A stretch of DNA of 22,196 nucleotides, taken from Peptoniphilaceae bacterium (GTDB taxonomy: Bacteria > Bacillota > Clostridia > Tissierellales > Peptoniphilaceae). The DNA is taken from positions 1 to 22,196 of the forward strand of contig JASLJE010000008.1 of the NCBI GenBank assembly GCA_030152565.1. Reading direction: 5' to 3'. The notes under the pieces are model-generated. The model was not told the origin of the DNA. It was given only the letters and a program-made list of their open reading frames with translations, and made no database searches. Shown here piece by piece: positions 1-6,602 of this stretch; the first letter of the stretch is position 1, and the number at the start of each line of letters is the position of its first letter. The translations under genes and the position numbers were made by a program.

Positions 1-296
1 TTTTTTTATTTAAATTTATTTTATTTATCTTTCTTTTTTGTATTCTAATAATAATATGAAAATAAAGGTATTTTAATAGCATAATATTTAAATTTATCTC
101 CCATTTTTTATGTTTTTTTTCCTACCACTTATATTTAAATAAGAACTTGATAGTTAAACATCTAAAACTGTTATTTTTTGCTATATCACCTGTCATTTTA
201 AACTTTTCGTAGATTAATTACAGAATTATTACAGTTTATTTTATAGTTTATTTCCTTTAATATAGATAAAGTATACTTATTACTCCCTTTTTAGGT
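1..296. other. AT-rich gene-free stretch at window edge
   Basis: No convincing coding frame, RNA gene or strong promoter is visible in this very AT-rich stretch downstream of the hemerythrin gene terminator. A short direct repeat ATTACAG-AATT-ATTACAG lies near 219-236, but I attach no function to it. It may hold the upstream region of a gene beyond the window edge. Confidence 0.5.
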
Positions 297-331
297 AAAA
301 AAATAGAGTTGGTCTATATAAAACCAACTCT
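297..331 (-). terminator. Rho-independent terminator of the hcp operon
   Basis: On the minus strand a perfect 9-bp stem AGAGTTGGT/ACCAACTCT with a 9-nt loop is followed by A and seven T. It lies a few bases after the stop of the hemerythrin-like gene, so it ends the regulator-hcp-hemerythrin transcription unit. Confidence 0.9.
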
Positions 332-336
332 TTTAG

Positions 337-816
337 TTATAAATTAAATTCTTGATCTACTTTTAGCTTAATCTCTTCAGAGAAATTTTTCTCTGCAAAA
401 GGATAGACCAACTTGTCTTCCTTATCTATATGCCTTCTTAGAATATAGCCATAATTCATCATATTGGCTATAATGTCCAACTTGTTTCTAGAACCAGCTT
501 CTTTTTTATATAACTCCAAAGCTTCTTCCAGTTGAAAGACACTTAATCTAGCCAAATCATGCTCTACCATCATCCCATTTGTAACCAAGGTTCTAGCTGT
601 GGATCCTAGATGTTCTAACATGTAGGAAAATAAGATATCCTCTTCCTTTCTATGATGTTCTCCATCAGCAAATTCTTTAATAAAGACAAGGCCCCTATCA
701 AATTTTTCCAAATCTACTTCCTTGCCTTCTAGGATTTGAAGACATTCCTCTTCCATTTCATCTATAAAAAATAATATCTTTTGGTGTTCTTCCATAAGAA
801 GATCCATTGCCTTCAT
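337..816 (-). CDS. Hemerythrin-like HHE-domain protein (RIC-type di-iron half)
   Basis: This is a small cytosolic four-helix-bundle protein of about 159 residues with hemerythrin-type iron ligands. Seen motifs, numbered from the chosen ATG: EEH at about 11, GEHHRKEE at about 52-59, VEHD at about 86 and RRHIDKEDKLVYP at about 128-139. They supply the histidines and glutamates expected of a di-iron site. The family includes the C-terminal half of RIC (YtfE/ScdA), which handles NO damage and supplies iron to damaged Fe-S clusters. I choose ATG 816 because AGGTGAG stands 4 nt upstream; a GTG at 825, inside the end of hcp, is also in frame. The hcp stop and this ATG are separated by one base (TAAGATG), implying translational coupling with Hcp. 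An oxygen or NO sensor or scavenger is possible; the exact substrate is not shown by sequence. Confidence 0.85.
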   Translation of the reverse strand: MKAMDLLMEEHQKILFFIDEMEEECLQILEGKEVDLEKFDRGLVFIKEFADGEHHRKEEDILFSYMLEHLGSTARTLVTNGMMVEHDLARLSVFQLEEALELYKKEAGSRNKLDIIANMMNYGYILRRHIDKEDKLVYPFAEKNFSEEIKLKVDQEFNL

Positions 817-817
817 C

Positions 818-2653
818 TTACTCACCTATAACCTTCTTCATTATAGCTATAATTTCATCCACATCCCTACCGTGAACTAGGCAGGCATCTTCTAGACTTT
901 CCACCTGTGATGATGGGCATCCTAGACAGTGCATTCCCATCTCTTGAAGAACTGGTATAACTTGAGGATAGCTTCTAACTAAATCCCCTATAACCATTCT
1001 TTTATTAATCCCAGCTTCTTCTTCGTCTTCTTTTTCAAAGAAAAAGTCCAAGTCTTCTTCAACCTCTCCTATAGGAGCTATTCCAAACATATTTACCAAC
1101 ACATCTACTACATTAGCTGATAAAAATGCCGGTAAACTAGGTCCTAGATGAATATCTTTTACTCCCAAGTGTAGAAGGGATAAAAGAACAATTACAGCCT
1201 TTTGTTCATACCAGGATATATTATAAATAATTGGTAGATCGTTTATATCTGCTAGGCCAAAGGCTTCTTGTAGCCTTAAGGCTATTAGAACAAGAGAATA
1301 CGAATCATTACATTGTCCAGCATCAAGTACCCTAGGTATGCCATCAATATCTCCTAGATTTAACTTATTATACCTATACTTGGCACAGCCTGCAGTTAAG
1401 ATTACCGCATCATCTGGTAGGCCAGCTGCAAAGTCCCTATAGTAATCTCTAGACTTATGTCTTCCATCACAGCCTGCCATTACTACAAACTTTTTAATCT
1501 TTCCTTCTTCTACCGCCTTAACTATTGAACCTTCCAATTCCATAACCTGATTATGGGCAAAGCCTCCAATAATTTCTCCTCTTTCTATTTCCCTAGGAGC
1601 AGGTAAGCTTTTAGCTAGAGCTATAAGCTCACTAAAATCCTTACTGCCATCTTCAGATGCTTCTATATGAGTACACCCCTTATAGCCTGTAGCACCTGTT
1701 GTAAACAATCTATCCTTATAACTATCCTTAGGCGGTACTATACAGTTGGTAGTCATTAAGATAGGCCCATTAAAGCTTTCAAATTCTTCCTTTTGTCTCC
1801 ACCAAGCATTACCATAGTTTCCAACAAAGTTTTCATACTTATCAAATTTTGGATAGTAGTGGGCAGGAAGCATTTCTGAATGGGTATAAACATCTACTCC
1901 CGTCCCTTGAGTTTGCTCCAAAAGCATCTCTAAATCCTTTAAATCATGGCCAGATATAAGGATAGCAGGATTATTTTTCACCCCTATATTTACCTTGCTT
2001 ATCTTAGGTTTTCCATAGGTAGAAGTATTGGCCTCATCTAATAGGGCCATGGCCTTCACACCCTCTTCTCCTGTTTTTAAGGCCAATTCTAAAAGCCTTG
2101 CTAGACTTAAATCCTTAGTAGTTTCTACAAGTGCTTCCTCTATAAAGAAGTTAATAGTTTCATCTTCCTTATTTAGAACATTGGCATGGTGCATATAGGC
2201 ACTTAGACCTTTTAACCCATATACTATTAATTCTTTTAGCGATCTTTTATCTTCATTTTTCTCACTTAAAACCCCTATAGTTAAGCTCTTCTCATCCAAG
2301 TCTTCAAGGTCCCTACTAGACCAGCTAGCCGCCGGACTCAAACCTTCTTGGTTTTCTATATGTTCTAAATATTTTCTTTTTTCATCTATAGTAAAAACTA
2401 TTCTTTCCAGTATAATATCTTCATTAAAATTGGCATTGGTTATGGTTGTAAAAAGATTGTCTGTAATTATATGGTGACTTTTCATATCCACCTTTAGATT
2501 TTCTTTTTTAGCCCTAAGTAAAATTTCAGCTAGTCCTTTAGACTGCCATACCAACATATCTTGACGGTTTGATGTAAGTGGTTTTTTACCACAAACTCCG
2601 CTTATTTCACATCCCTTATTATTTGCTGTTTCTTGACATTGATAACAAAACAT
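818..2653 (-). CDS. hcp: Hybrid cluster protein (hydroxylamine/NO reductase) with C-terminal DUF1858 domain
   Basis: Hcp is a cytosolic Fe-S enzyme; E. coli Hcp is described as a high-affinity NO reductase and in vitro reduces hydroxylamine. The N-terminal cubane motif is C3-X2-C6-X8-C15-X5-C21. All eight hybrid-cluster ligands are recognisable: H236, E260, C304, C395, C423, C448, and E483/K485 in WYEQK, with the family's usual spacing. Hcp proper ends near residue 530. After an acidic linker (EEDLDFFFEKEDEEE), residues about 551-611 form a DUF1858 domain with MHCLGCPSSQ and LVHGRDVDEI, so this is a fusion longer than the usual ~540 residues. The ATG has GGAGGAGA upstream. No hcr-type reductase gene is adjacent, so the electron donor is unknown. 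The gene is expressed from its own promoter with an operator for a Crp/Fnr protein, and is followed by the hemerythrin gene. Confidence 0.95.
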   Translation of the reverse strand: MFCYQCQETANNKGCEISGVCGKKPLTSNRQDMLVWQSKGLAEILLRAKKENLKVDMKSHHIITDNLFTTITNANFNEDIILERIVFTIDEKRKYLEHIENQEGLSPAASWSSRDLEDLDEKSLTIGVLSEKNEDKRSLKELIVYGLKGLSAYMHHANVLNKEDETINFFIEEALVETTKDLSLARLLELALKTGEEGVKAMALLDEANTSTYGKPKISKVNIGVKNNPAILISGHDLKDLEMLLEQTQGTGVDVYTHSEMLPAHYYPKFDKYENFVGNYGNAWWRQKEEFESFNGPILMTTNCIVPPKDSYKDRLFTTGATGYKGCTHIEASEDGSKDFSELIALAKSLPAPREIERGEIIGGFAHNQVMELEGSIVKAVEEGKIKKFVVMAGCDGRHKSRDYYRDFAAGLPDDAVILTAGCAKYRYNKLNLGDIDGIPRVLDAGQCNDSYSLVLIALRLQEAFGLADINDLPIIYNISWYEQKAVIVLLSLLHLGVKDIHLGPSLPAFLSANVVDVLVNMFGIAPIGEVEEDLDFFFEKEDEEEAGINKRMVIGDLVRSYPQVIPVLQEMGMHCLGCPSSQVESLEDACLVHGRDVDEIIAIMKKVIGE

Positions 2654-2682
2654 AATCTCTCCTCCATATTTATGATACTTAA

Positions 2683-2724
2683 ATTATAGGAAAGATTAAT
2701 TAATAAAGCGGTAACATTTGTTAC
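2683..2724 (-). promoter_or_regulatory. hcp promoter with class II Crp/Fnr operator
   Basis: On the minus strand GTAACA-AA-TGTTAC (2711-2724, perfect 6-bp arms) is followed by TATAAT at 2688-2683, but no TTGACA-like -35 box stands 17 bp before it. With the last T at -7, the start site falls near 2676 and the palindrome centre (2717.5) is at -41.5, the standard class II activator position for Crp/Fnr proteins. The palindrome lies immediately after the regulator's stop codon. The ribosome site GGAGGAGA follows at about 2658-2665. Confidence 0.8.
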
Positions 2725-2725
2725 G

Positions 2726-3379
2726 CTACAAGTATTTATAGGCCTCTTCACTATTTAGATAAATTATATTCTTGTCTATGGTTAAAAGTCCTAAGTCCTG
2801 CATCTTCATGAGTTCTCTTGATAGGGATGGTCTGGTAACACCGATAAAATCAGCCATTTCCTCCCTGGTTATGGTCAGATTCACCTTGTGATTTTCATCC
2901 ATTCTTTGGATTAAAAATTTGATAATCTTCTCTCTTAGGTTTCTACTGGCTAGGATCAGTATTTTTTGATTTAAGAAATAGGCCTTTTCAGATAAGATAG
3001 CCAGCATGTTTTCATTTATCTTCCTATTTATAGGACTGGGCTTATCTCCTATTAAAAGTGCCTGTCTGGGTATTCTTAAAACCTGAGAGTCCACTGTGGC
3101 CAGACAGGAATAGTCATACTCATGCTTATTTAGATAAAGATATACCTCACCGAATATGGTCCCCTTCTTATTAAATTTATTAACTATCATTCTCTTACCA
3201 CTAGGGTCTAACTTTTCCACTTGTACCTGGCCAGACAAAAGAAGATAAAGGTAGTCAGGCCTTTCCAAATCCTCAAAAATATATTGGCCCTCATAAAATA
3301 ACTTGCTATCACTTCCACTTTCTTCTAAAAACTCATCTATCTCTTTTTTGCTTAAATCTCTAAATAATAGTGTCTCCAT
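2726..3379 (-). CDS. Crp/Fnr-family regulator, probable activator of hcp (HcpR-like)
   Basis: The N-terminal two thirds is a cyclic-nucleotide-binding-type beta barrel: YEGQYIFEDLERPDYLYLLLSGQVQV, then GTIFGEVYLY. The C-terminus is a Crp winged helix-turn-helix, TREEMADFIGVTRPSLSREL, with a recognition helix around RPSLSREL. Only one cysteine is present (in YDYSCLATV), so it cannot hold an Fnr-type 4Fe-4S cluster and must sense by another route; heme-based NO sensing, as reported for some HcpR proteins, is one possibility. I choose ATG 3379 (METLLFRDL, 217 residues) because GGAGG lies 11 nt upstream; an in-frame ATG at 3397 has no ribosome site and abuts the preceding terminator's T run. Adjacent hcp with a matching palindrome at -41.5 makes hcp the likely target. 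No clear promoter of its own is seen. Confidence 0.85.
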   Translation of the reverse strand: METLLFRDLSKKEIDEFLEESGSDSKLFYEGQYIFEDLERPDYLYLLLSGQVQVEKLDPSGKRMIVNKFNKKGTIFGEVYLYLNKHEYDYSCLATVDSQVLRIPRQALLIGDKPSPINRKINENMLAILSEKAYFLNQKILILASRNLREKIIKFLIQRMDENHKVNLTITREEMADFIGVTRPSLSRELMKMQDLGLLTIDKNIIYLNSEEAYKYL

Positions 3380-3397
3380 AAAGTTTATTTCCTCCAT

Positions 3398-3427
3398 AAA
3401 AAAATAGGTACCTAGGTACCTATTTTA
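3398..3427 (-). terminator. Terminator of mgtA formed by a 26-bp perfect palindrome
   Basis: Positions 3401-3426 are a perfect palindrome (half-site AAAATAGGTACCT). On the minus strand it can fold as an 11-bp stem with loop CTAG and is followed by seven T, a good Rho-independent terminator just after mgtA. The next gene's ribosome site begins only 3 nt beyond the T run, so the same DNA also lies in the presumed promoter/leader region of the Crp/Fnr gene and might double as an operator. Confidence 0.8.
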
Positions 3428-3434
3428 TCTAATC

Positions 3435-6152
3435 TTATAATAATTCTCCATATTTTTTAACATATCTATTTTTAACCAATTGAGCTAGAGCCATGTAGGC
3501 AATAATTGTTATGGCTAAGTATAGGAAATATACTTTTGGCAATGGTGCCAAGCCCATAGAGTGACCAAATCCAGTATATGGAATAAGGGTCGCTAGGATA
3601 ATACCTGCAAAGGTTAAAACTGTAAGGGATAGAGATGCCCTACTTTCTATAAATGGAATCTTTGGAGTTCTTATCATGTGAATAACTAAGGTTTGACTCC
3701 ACATGGACTCTACAAACCATCCTGCTTGGAAGATAGCTATATACATAGCCTTCATTGCTGGATCAGTAAGTTGGGTAAATAATAGTCCGCCTGTAAACAT
3801 TGGTGCTATTACAAAGTACATTAATATATAGGTTGTAATATCAAAAATAGAACTTATTGGTCCAATCCATATCATAAATTTAGATACAGATGATGCATCC
3901 CATTCTCTTGGCTTGTCTAAGTACTCTTCATCCACATTATCCCATGGTATAGCTGTAACAGATATATCATAGATTAAATTTAGTAACAATAGATGGATGG
4001 ATTCCATTGGTAGGAAGGGTAAAAATGCACTGGCTATTAAAACAGAAAATACATTACCAAAGTTAGATGATGCTGTCATCTTTATATACTTAATCATATT
4101 GGCATAAGTCTTTCTTCCCTCTAATATACCATCTTCTAAAATCATTAAGTCCTTTTCCAATAGGATTACATCTGAGGACTCCTTAGCTATATCTACTGCA
4201 TTATTAACTGAGATTCCCACATCACATGCCTCTAGAGCAGCTGCGTCATTTATTCCATCTCCCATATAGCCCACGCTATGACCTTGGGCTCTGGTTGCCC
4301 TTATAACCCTGGCCTTTTGACTAGGGCTCATCTTGGCAAAAACATTAGCTTCCATAGCCAATCTTCCAAGTTCTTCATCGTTAAGTTTGTCTATATCTGA
4401 ACCTAAATAAATCTTATTAAAGTCTATACCAACTTGCTTACAAACATTCTTGGTTACAAATTCATTATCTCCTGTTAATATCTTTACGTCCACACCACTT
4501 CTATTTAAGGCTTCTATAGCATCCTTAGTACTAGACTTAGGTGGGTCTAAAAAGGCTAGATACCCCATAAGTGTCATGTCGCTTTCATCAGCTATAGAGA
4601 ATTGTCCAACAGGTGATGGGTTGGTTTTCTTAGAAACTGCTATAACTCTCATTCCCAAGTTATTTAATTCATTTACCTTTTCTAAAACCTTATTTTTTAG
4701 GTCCTGATCCAGGTCTATGATTTCTCCCTTATATTGAGCCTTATTAGAAATTGAAAGCATTTCTTCAACAGCTCCCTTGGTTATCATCTCAACCTGCCCC
4801 TTGTGGTCTTCAACAACTACACTAAGTCTTCTTCTATTAAAATCAAAAGGTACTTCATCTAATTTCATATAGTCTGTCAACATATAGTCCAAATCTTTTT
4901 CGCCTATAACTTCCATGTATTTATCTATAATTGCTTCATCTAAAAGGTTGCTTAGGCCTGTTTGAAAATAGCTGTTTAAGAAACCATATTTTAGTACTTC
5001 TTCTGATGCATCCCCTTCTATATCTAAGTTTTGTTGTAGCCTTACCTTGTCTTCTGTTAAGGTTCCTGTCTTATCAGTAAATAAAACATCTATAGCCCCC
5101 AGATTTTGAATGGAGTTTAGATTTTTTACTATTACCTTCTTCTTGGACATGGCAACTGATCCCTTGGCTAGACTGGCTGTAACTATCATAGGAAGCATTT
5201 CTGGAGTTAAGCCTACTGCTATAGATATAGCAAATAATAAGGCACTCATCCAATCCTTCTTGGTTATACCATTTATTAAAAATACAATTGGAACCATGAT
5301 TACCATATATCTAATTAAAACTGCTGATACGGCATTTACACCCTTTTCAAAACTTGTAACTACCGGTTCCTTGTTTATATCCTTTGCAATTTGTCCAAAT
5401 ACAGTCTGGTCTCCAACTGCCACAACTATTGCTTCAGCATAGCCACTTATCACGTTGGTTCCCATAAAGGCAAGATTTTCCCTATCTAGGATTTCCCTGT
5501 CCTCTAAAACCACTCCACCATACTTTTCCACAGGTTCACTTTCTCCTGTAAGGGAAGATTGGCTTATAAACATATCCTTAGCCTTTAGGATTCTAACATC
5601 TGCCGGTATCATGTCTCCAGCTGATAGGTGGACAATATCTCCCACTACAACTTCGTCTAAATCAATTTCTACCGTCCCCTGGCCCATTCTTTCCACACCA
5701 GTTGTAGTTTCTACCATTTCTAATAGCTTTTCTGCAGCATTGCCTGATCTTGTTTCTTGAATAAACTTCAATATCCCAGAAATCATAACCATAGTTACTA
5801 TTATAATAACTGTGGTATAGTCTTTTTCACTTGTCCCTACTAAAATAACATCTGTGAATAGGGATACTATGGCCAAAAATATTAAAATTAAGGTAAAGGG
5901 ATTAACAAAGGCGTCTATAATCCTTTTTAATACACTATCTTTTTTATGATAGGTAAGTTTATTAGTACCATACCTATCTCTAGACTCTTCTACTTCCTTG
6001 TCAGTAAGTCCCTTATCACGACTTCCCAACATTTCATATACCTTGTCAGTCTCTAACCTAGAAGCCCCTATAAGTCTCTTATCAACGTCTTCTTGATGAA
6101 CTCTGCTATTTAATATATCTTGAATTTGCTTCTTGTTCATGTTCTTGTTCAT
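3435..6152 (-). CDS. mgtA: Magnesium-importing P-type ATPase (MgtA/MgtB type)
   Basis: This inner-membrane P-type ATPase is predicted to import Mg2+ at the cost of ATP. Seen motifs (numbered from the longest frame, 29 residues upstream of the chosen start): actuator LTGES at ~230-234, membrane GLTPEMLP at ~343-350, phosphorylation LFTDKTGTLTED with the aspartate at ~389, nucleotide-domain ILTGDN at ~588-592 and hinge GDGINDAAAL at ~660. The C-terminal AIPWDNVDEEYLDKP region is typical of the MgtA/MgtB branch rather than calcium pumps. I choose ATG 6152 (MNKNMNKKQ, about 905 residues). A TTG at 6239 is in frame behind AAGGAGG, but that ribosome site serves an overlapping 25-codon ORF in another frame that stops 4 nt before 6152. 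An M-box riboswitch upstream supports Mg2+ as substrate. Expression is likely high at low Mg2+. Confidence 0.93.
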   Translation of the reverse strand: MNKNMNKKQIQDILNSRVHQEDVDKRLIGASRLETDKVYEMLGSRDKGLTDKEVEESRDRYGTNKLTYHKKDSVLKRIIDAFVNPFTLILIFLAIVSLFTDVILVGTSEKDYTTVIIIVTMVMISGILKFIQETRSGNAAEKLLEMVETTTGVERMGQGTVEIDLDEVVVGDIVHLSAGDMIPADVRILKAKDMFISQSSLTGESEPVEKYGGVVLEDREILDRENLAFMGTNVISGYAEAIVVAVGDQTVFGQIAKDINKEPVVTSFEKGVNAVSAVLIRYMVIMVPIVFLINGITKKDWMSALLFAISIAVGLTPEMLPMIVTASLAKGSVAMSKKKVIVKNLNSIQNLGAIDVLFTDKTGTLTEDKVRLQQNLDIEGDASEEVLKYGFLNSYFQTGLSNLLDEAIIDKYMEVIGEKDLDYMLTDYMKLDEVPFDFNRRRLSVVVEDHKGQVEMITKGAVEEMLSISNKAQYKGEIIDLDQDLKNKVLEKVNELNNLGMRVIAVSKKTNPSPVGQFSIADESDMTLMGYLAFLDPPKSSTKDAIEALNRSGVDVKILTGDNEFVTKNVCKQVGIDFNKIYLGSDIDKLNDEELGRLAMEANVFAKMSPSQKARVIRATRAQGHSVGYMGDGINDAAALEACDVGISVNNAVDIAKESSDVILLEKDLMILEDGILEGRKTYANMIKYIKMTASSNFGNVFSVLIASAFLPFLPMESIHLLLLNLIYDISVTAIPWDNVDEEYLDKPREWDASSVSKFMIWIGPISSIFDITTYILMYFVIAPMFTGGLLFTQLTDPAMKAMYIAIFQAGWFVESMWSQTLVIHMIRTPKIPFIESRASLSLTVLTFAGIILATLIPYTGFGHSMGLAPLPKVYFLYLAITIIAYMALAQLVKNRYVKKYGELL

Positions 6153-6156
6153 ATCT

Positions 6157-6234
6157 TCACATCCTCTCAATTTTATTCTTCGCTGCATTGAAATGCAGCC
6201 TTTTATACTTCTCTCGATACGAGTCTGGATCCAT
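6157..6234 (-). CDS. Putative 25-codon MgtL-like leader peptide upstream of mgtA
   Basis: An ATG at 6234 stands 9 nt after a near-perfect Shine-Dalgarno, AAGGAGG (6250-6244), and opens 25 codons beginning MDPDSYREKYKRLHFN and ending KIERM, with TGA at 6159-6157. The stop is 4 nt before the mgtA ATG, whose own ribosome site (GAGAGG) lies inside the last leader codons, so mgtA translation is probably coupled to it. The start Met-Asp-Pro-Asp recalls enterobacterial MgtL (MEPDP...), where acidic and proline residues at the N-terminus destabilise translating ribosomes at low Mg2+. Several codons (TCG, CGA, CTG, GCG) look uncommon for this AT-rich genome. A hairpin lies inside the frame. The alternative is that the Shine-Dalgarno drives a TTG-started MgtA extended by 29 residues. 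Existence of the frame is certain; its function is inferred. Confidence 0.6.
   Translation of the reverse strand: MDPDSYREKYKRLHFNAAKNKIERM
6182..6199 (-). repeat. Perfect 8-bp inverted repeat inside the mgtA leader ORF
   Basis: GCTGCATT-TC-AATGCAGC is a perfect inverted repeat with a 2-nt centre. A smaller stem CTCG-TAT-CGAG lies 5' of it (near 6212-6222 on the minus strand). Both are between the leader ATG and the mgtA ATG, where ribosome position on the leader would control whether they form. Confidence 0.5.
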
Positions 6235-6265
6235 TCCAATGCACCTCCTTATAAAAGTGAGTATG

Positions 6266-6308
6266 AAAAAAGCACCTAAACAAATAGATGCTTATCTTCT
6301 TTGTTTAG
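6266..6308 (-). terminator. Second mgtA leader terminator with competing antiterminator
   Basis: On the minus strand AAGCATCTA (6293-6285), loop TTTGTT and TAGGTGCTT (6278-6270) form a 9-bp stem with one G-U pair, followed by a run of T: an intrinsic terminator. Just upstream CTAAACAAA (6308-6300) is perfectly complementary to TTTGTTTAG (6284-6276), which covers the terminator loop and the start of its 3' arm. The two folds exclude each other, the layout of a transcription attenuator. What switches it is not evident. Confidence 0.65.
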
Positions 6309-6324
6309 AATAAAAATTATTTAA

Positions 6325-6357
6325 TTACCCTATATCTATACCCAAGGGACTCTGCAT
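6325..6357 (-). CDS. Possible 10-codon ORF between the two mgtA attenuators
   Basis: ATG 6357 has GGAG 8 nt upstream and encodes MQSPLGIDIG, then TAA. It lies just after the first terminator's T run and ends 16 nt before the antiterminator arm of the second. The position suits an attenuation leader peptide, but ten open codons with a GGAG can arise by chance. No pairing with mgtA translation is visible. Confidence 0.3.
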   Translation of the reverse strand: MQSPLGIDIG

Positions 6358-6371
6358 AATAATCACTCCAT

Positions 6372-6406
6372 AAAAAAACTCCACATACCCAAACAGATAT
6401 ATGGAG
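6372..6406 (-). terminator. M-box expression-platform terminator
   Basis: CTCCATATA (6406-6398) pairs with TATGTGGAG (6387-6379), 9 bp with one G-U, followed by seven T (6378-6372). It directly follows the M-box aptamer. In known M-boxes of this class Mg2+ binding favours the terminator, turning the transporter off when Mg2+ is plentiful. Confidence 0.85.
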
Positions 6407-6411
6407 AATAA

Positions 6412-6568
6412 ACTCTATACTTGTCCGTTTGAGCTTTAGCACTACAAGGCGTGAAATTACATTAATCTTAGCCTTATTGACGACCAAGACTGCTAACCAG
6501 CTAATAATGTCTCCATTATTTCGCGGCAGTAATCCATATCCTTATAGGAACCTTACCTACCGAATACA
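6412..6568 (-). promoter_or_regulatory. M-box (ykoK) magnesium riboswitch
   Basis: The minus strand shows the conserved M-box landmarks in order: GGTAGGTAAGG, then the small hairpin TTCCTATAAGGA, then TTACTGCCGCGAAA, the hairpin AATAAT-GGAGAC-ATTATT, and near the 3' end GTAGTGCTAAAGCTC. These match the B. subtilis mgtE leader pattern (GGTGAGGCTCC, CTGCCG, AGTGCTAAAGCTC). A sigma-A promoter stands directly 5', a terminator directly 3', and a Mg2+ transporter follows. Exact aptamer ends are approximate. Confidence 0.88.
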
Positions 6569-6573
6569 TATTC

Positions 6574-6602
6574 ATCCTATCATAGGATTTTTTTACTGTC
6601 AA
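6574..6602 (-). promoter_or_regulatory. mgtA leader promoter
   Basis: TTGACA (6602-6597) and TAGGAT (6579-6574) are separated by 17 bp on the minus strand. The predicted start near 6567 is at the 5' edge of the M-box, giving a leader of about 415 nt before the mgtA ATG. Confidence 0.85.

Noticed and set aside
219..236. Direct repeat ATTACAG-AATT-ATTACAG
   Set aside because: Only 7 bp and two copies in very AT-rich DNA; chance is a sufficient explanation, and no array structure like CRISPR is present.
1..296. Degenerate gene or small RNA in the AT-rich left edge
   Set aside because: No frame with a ribosome site, no stable hairpin other than the terminator at 297-331, and no promoter pair good enough to support an RNA.
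3401..3426. 26-bp palindrome as a mobile-element end or attachment site
   Set aside because: No transposase, integrase or second copy is seen, and its position after mgtA with a T run fits a terminator.
4450..5760. Three plus-strand open frames (4450-4707, 5110-5442, 5455-5760)
   Set aside because: They are antisense to conserved catalytic and membrane parts of mgtA, and their low-complexity Ser/Thr/Pro composition is that of a shadow frame.
6153..6239. 29-residue N-terminal extension of MgtA from TTG 6239 (MEWIQTRIER...)
   Set aside because: The initiation codon is TTG only 4 nt after GGAGG, while an ATG in another frame stands at the ideal 9 nt and closes just before a second mgtA ATG. 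The leader-peptide reading explains the layout better, though the extension is not excluded.
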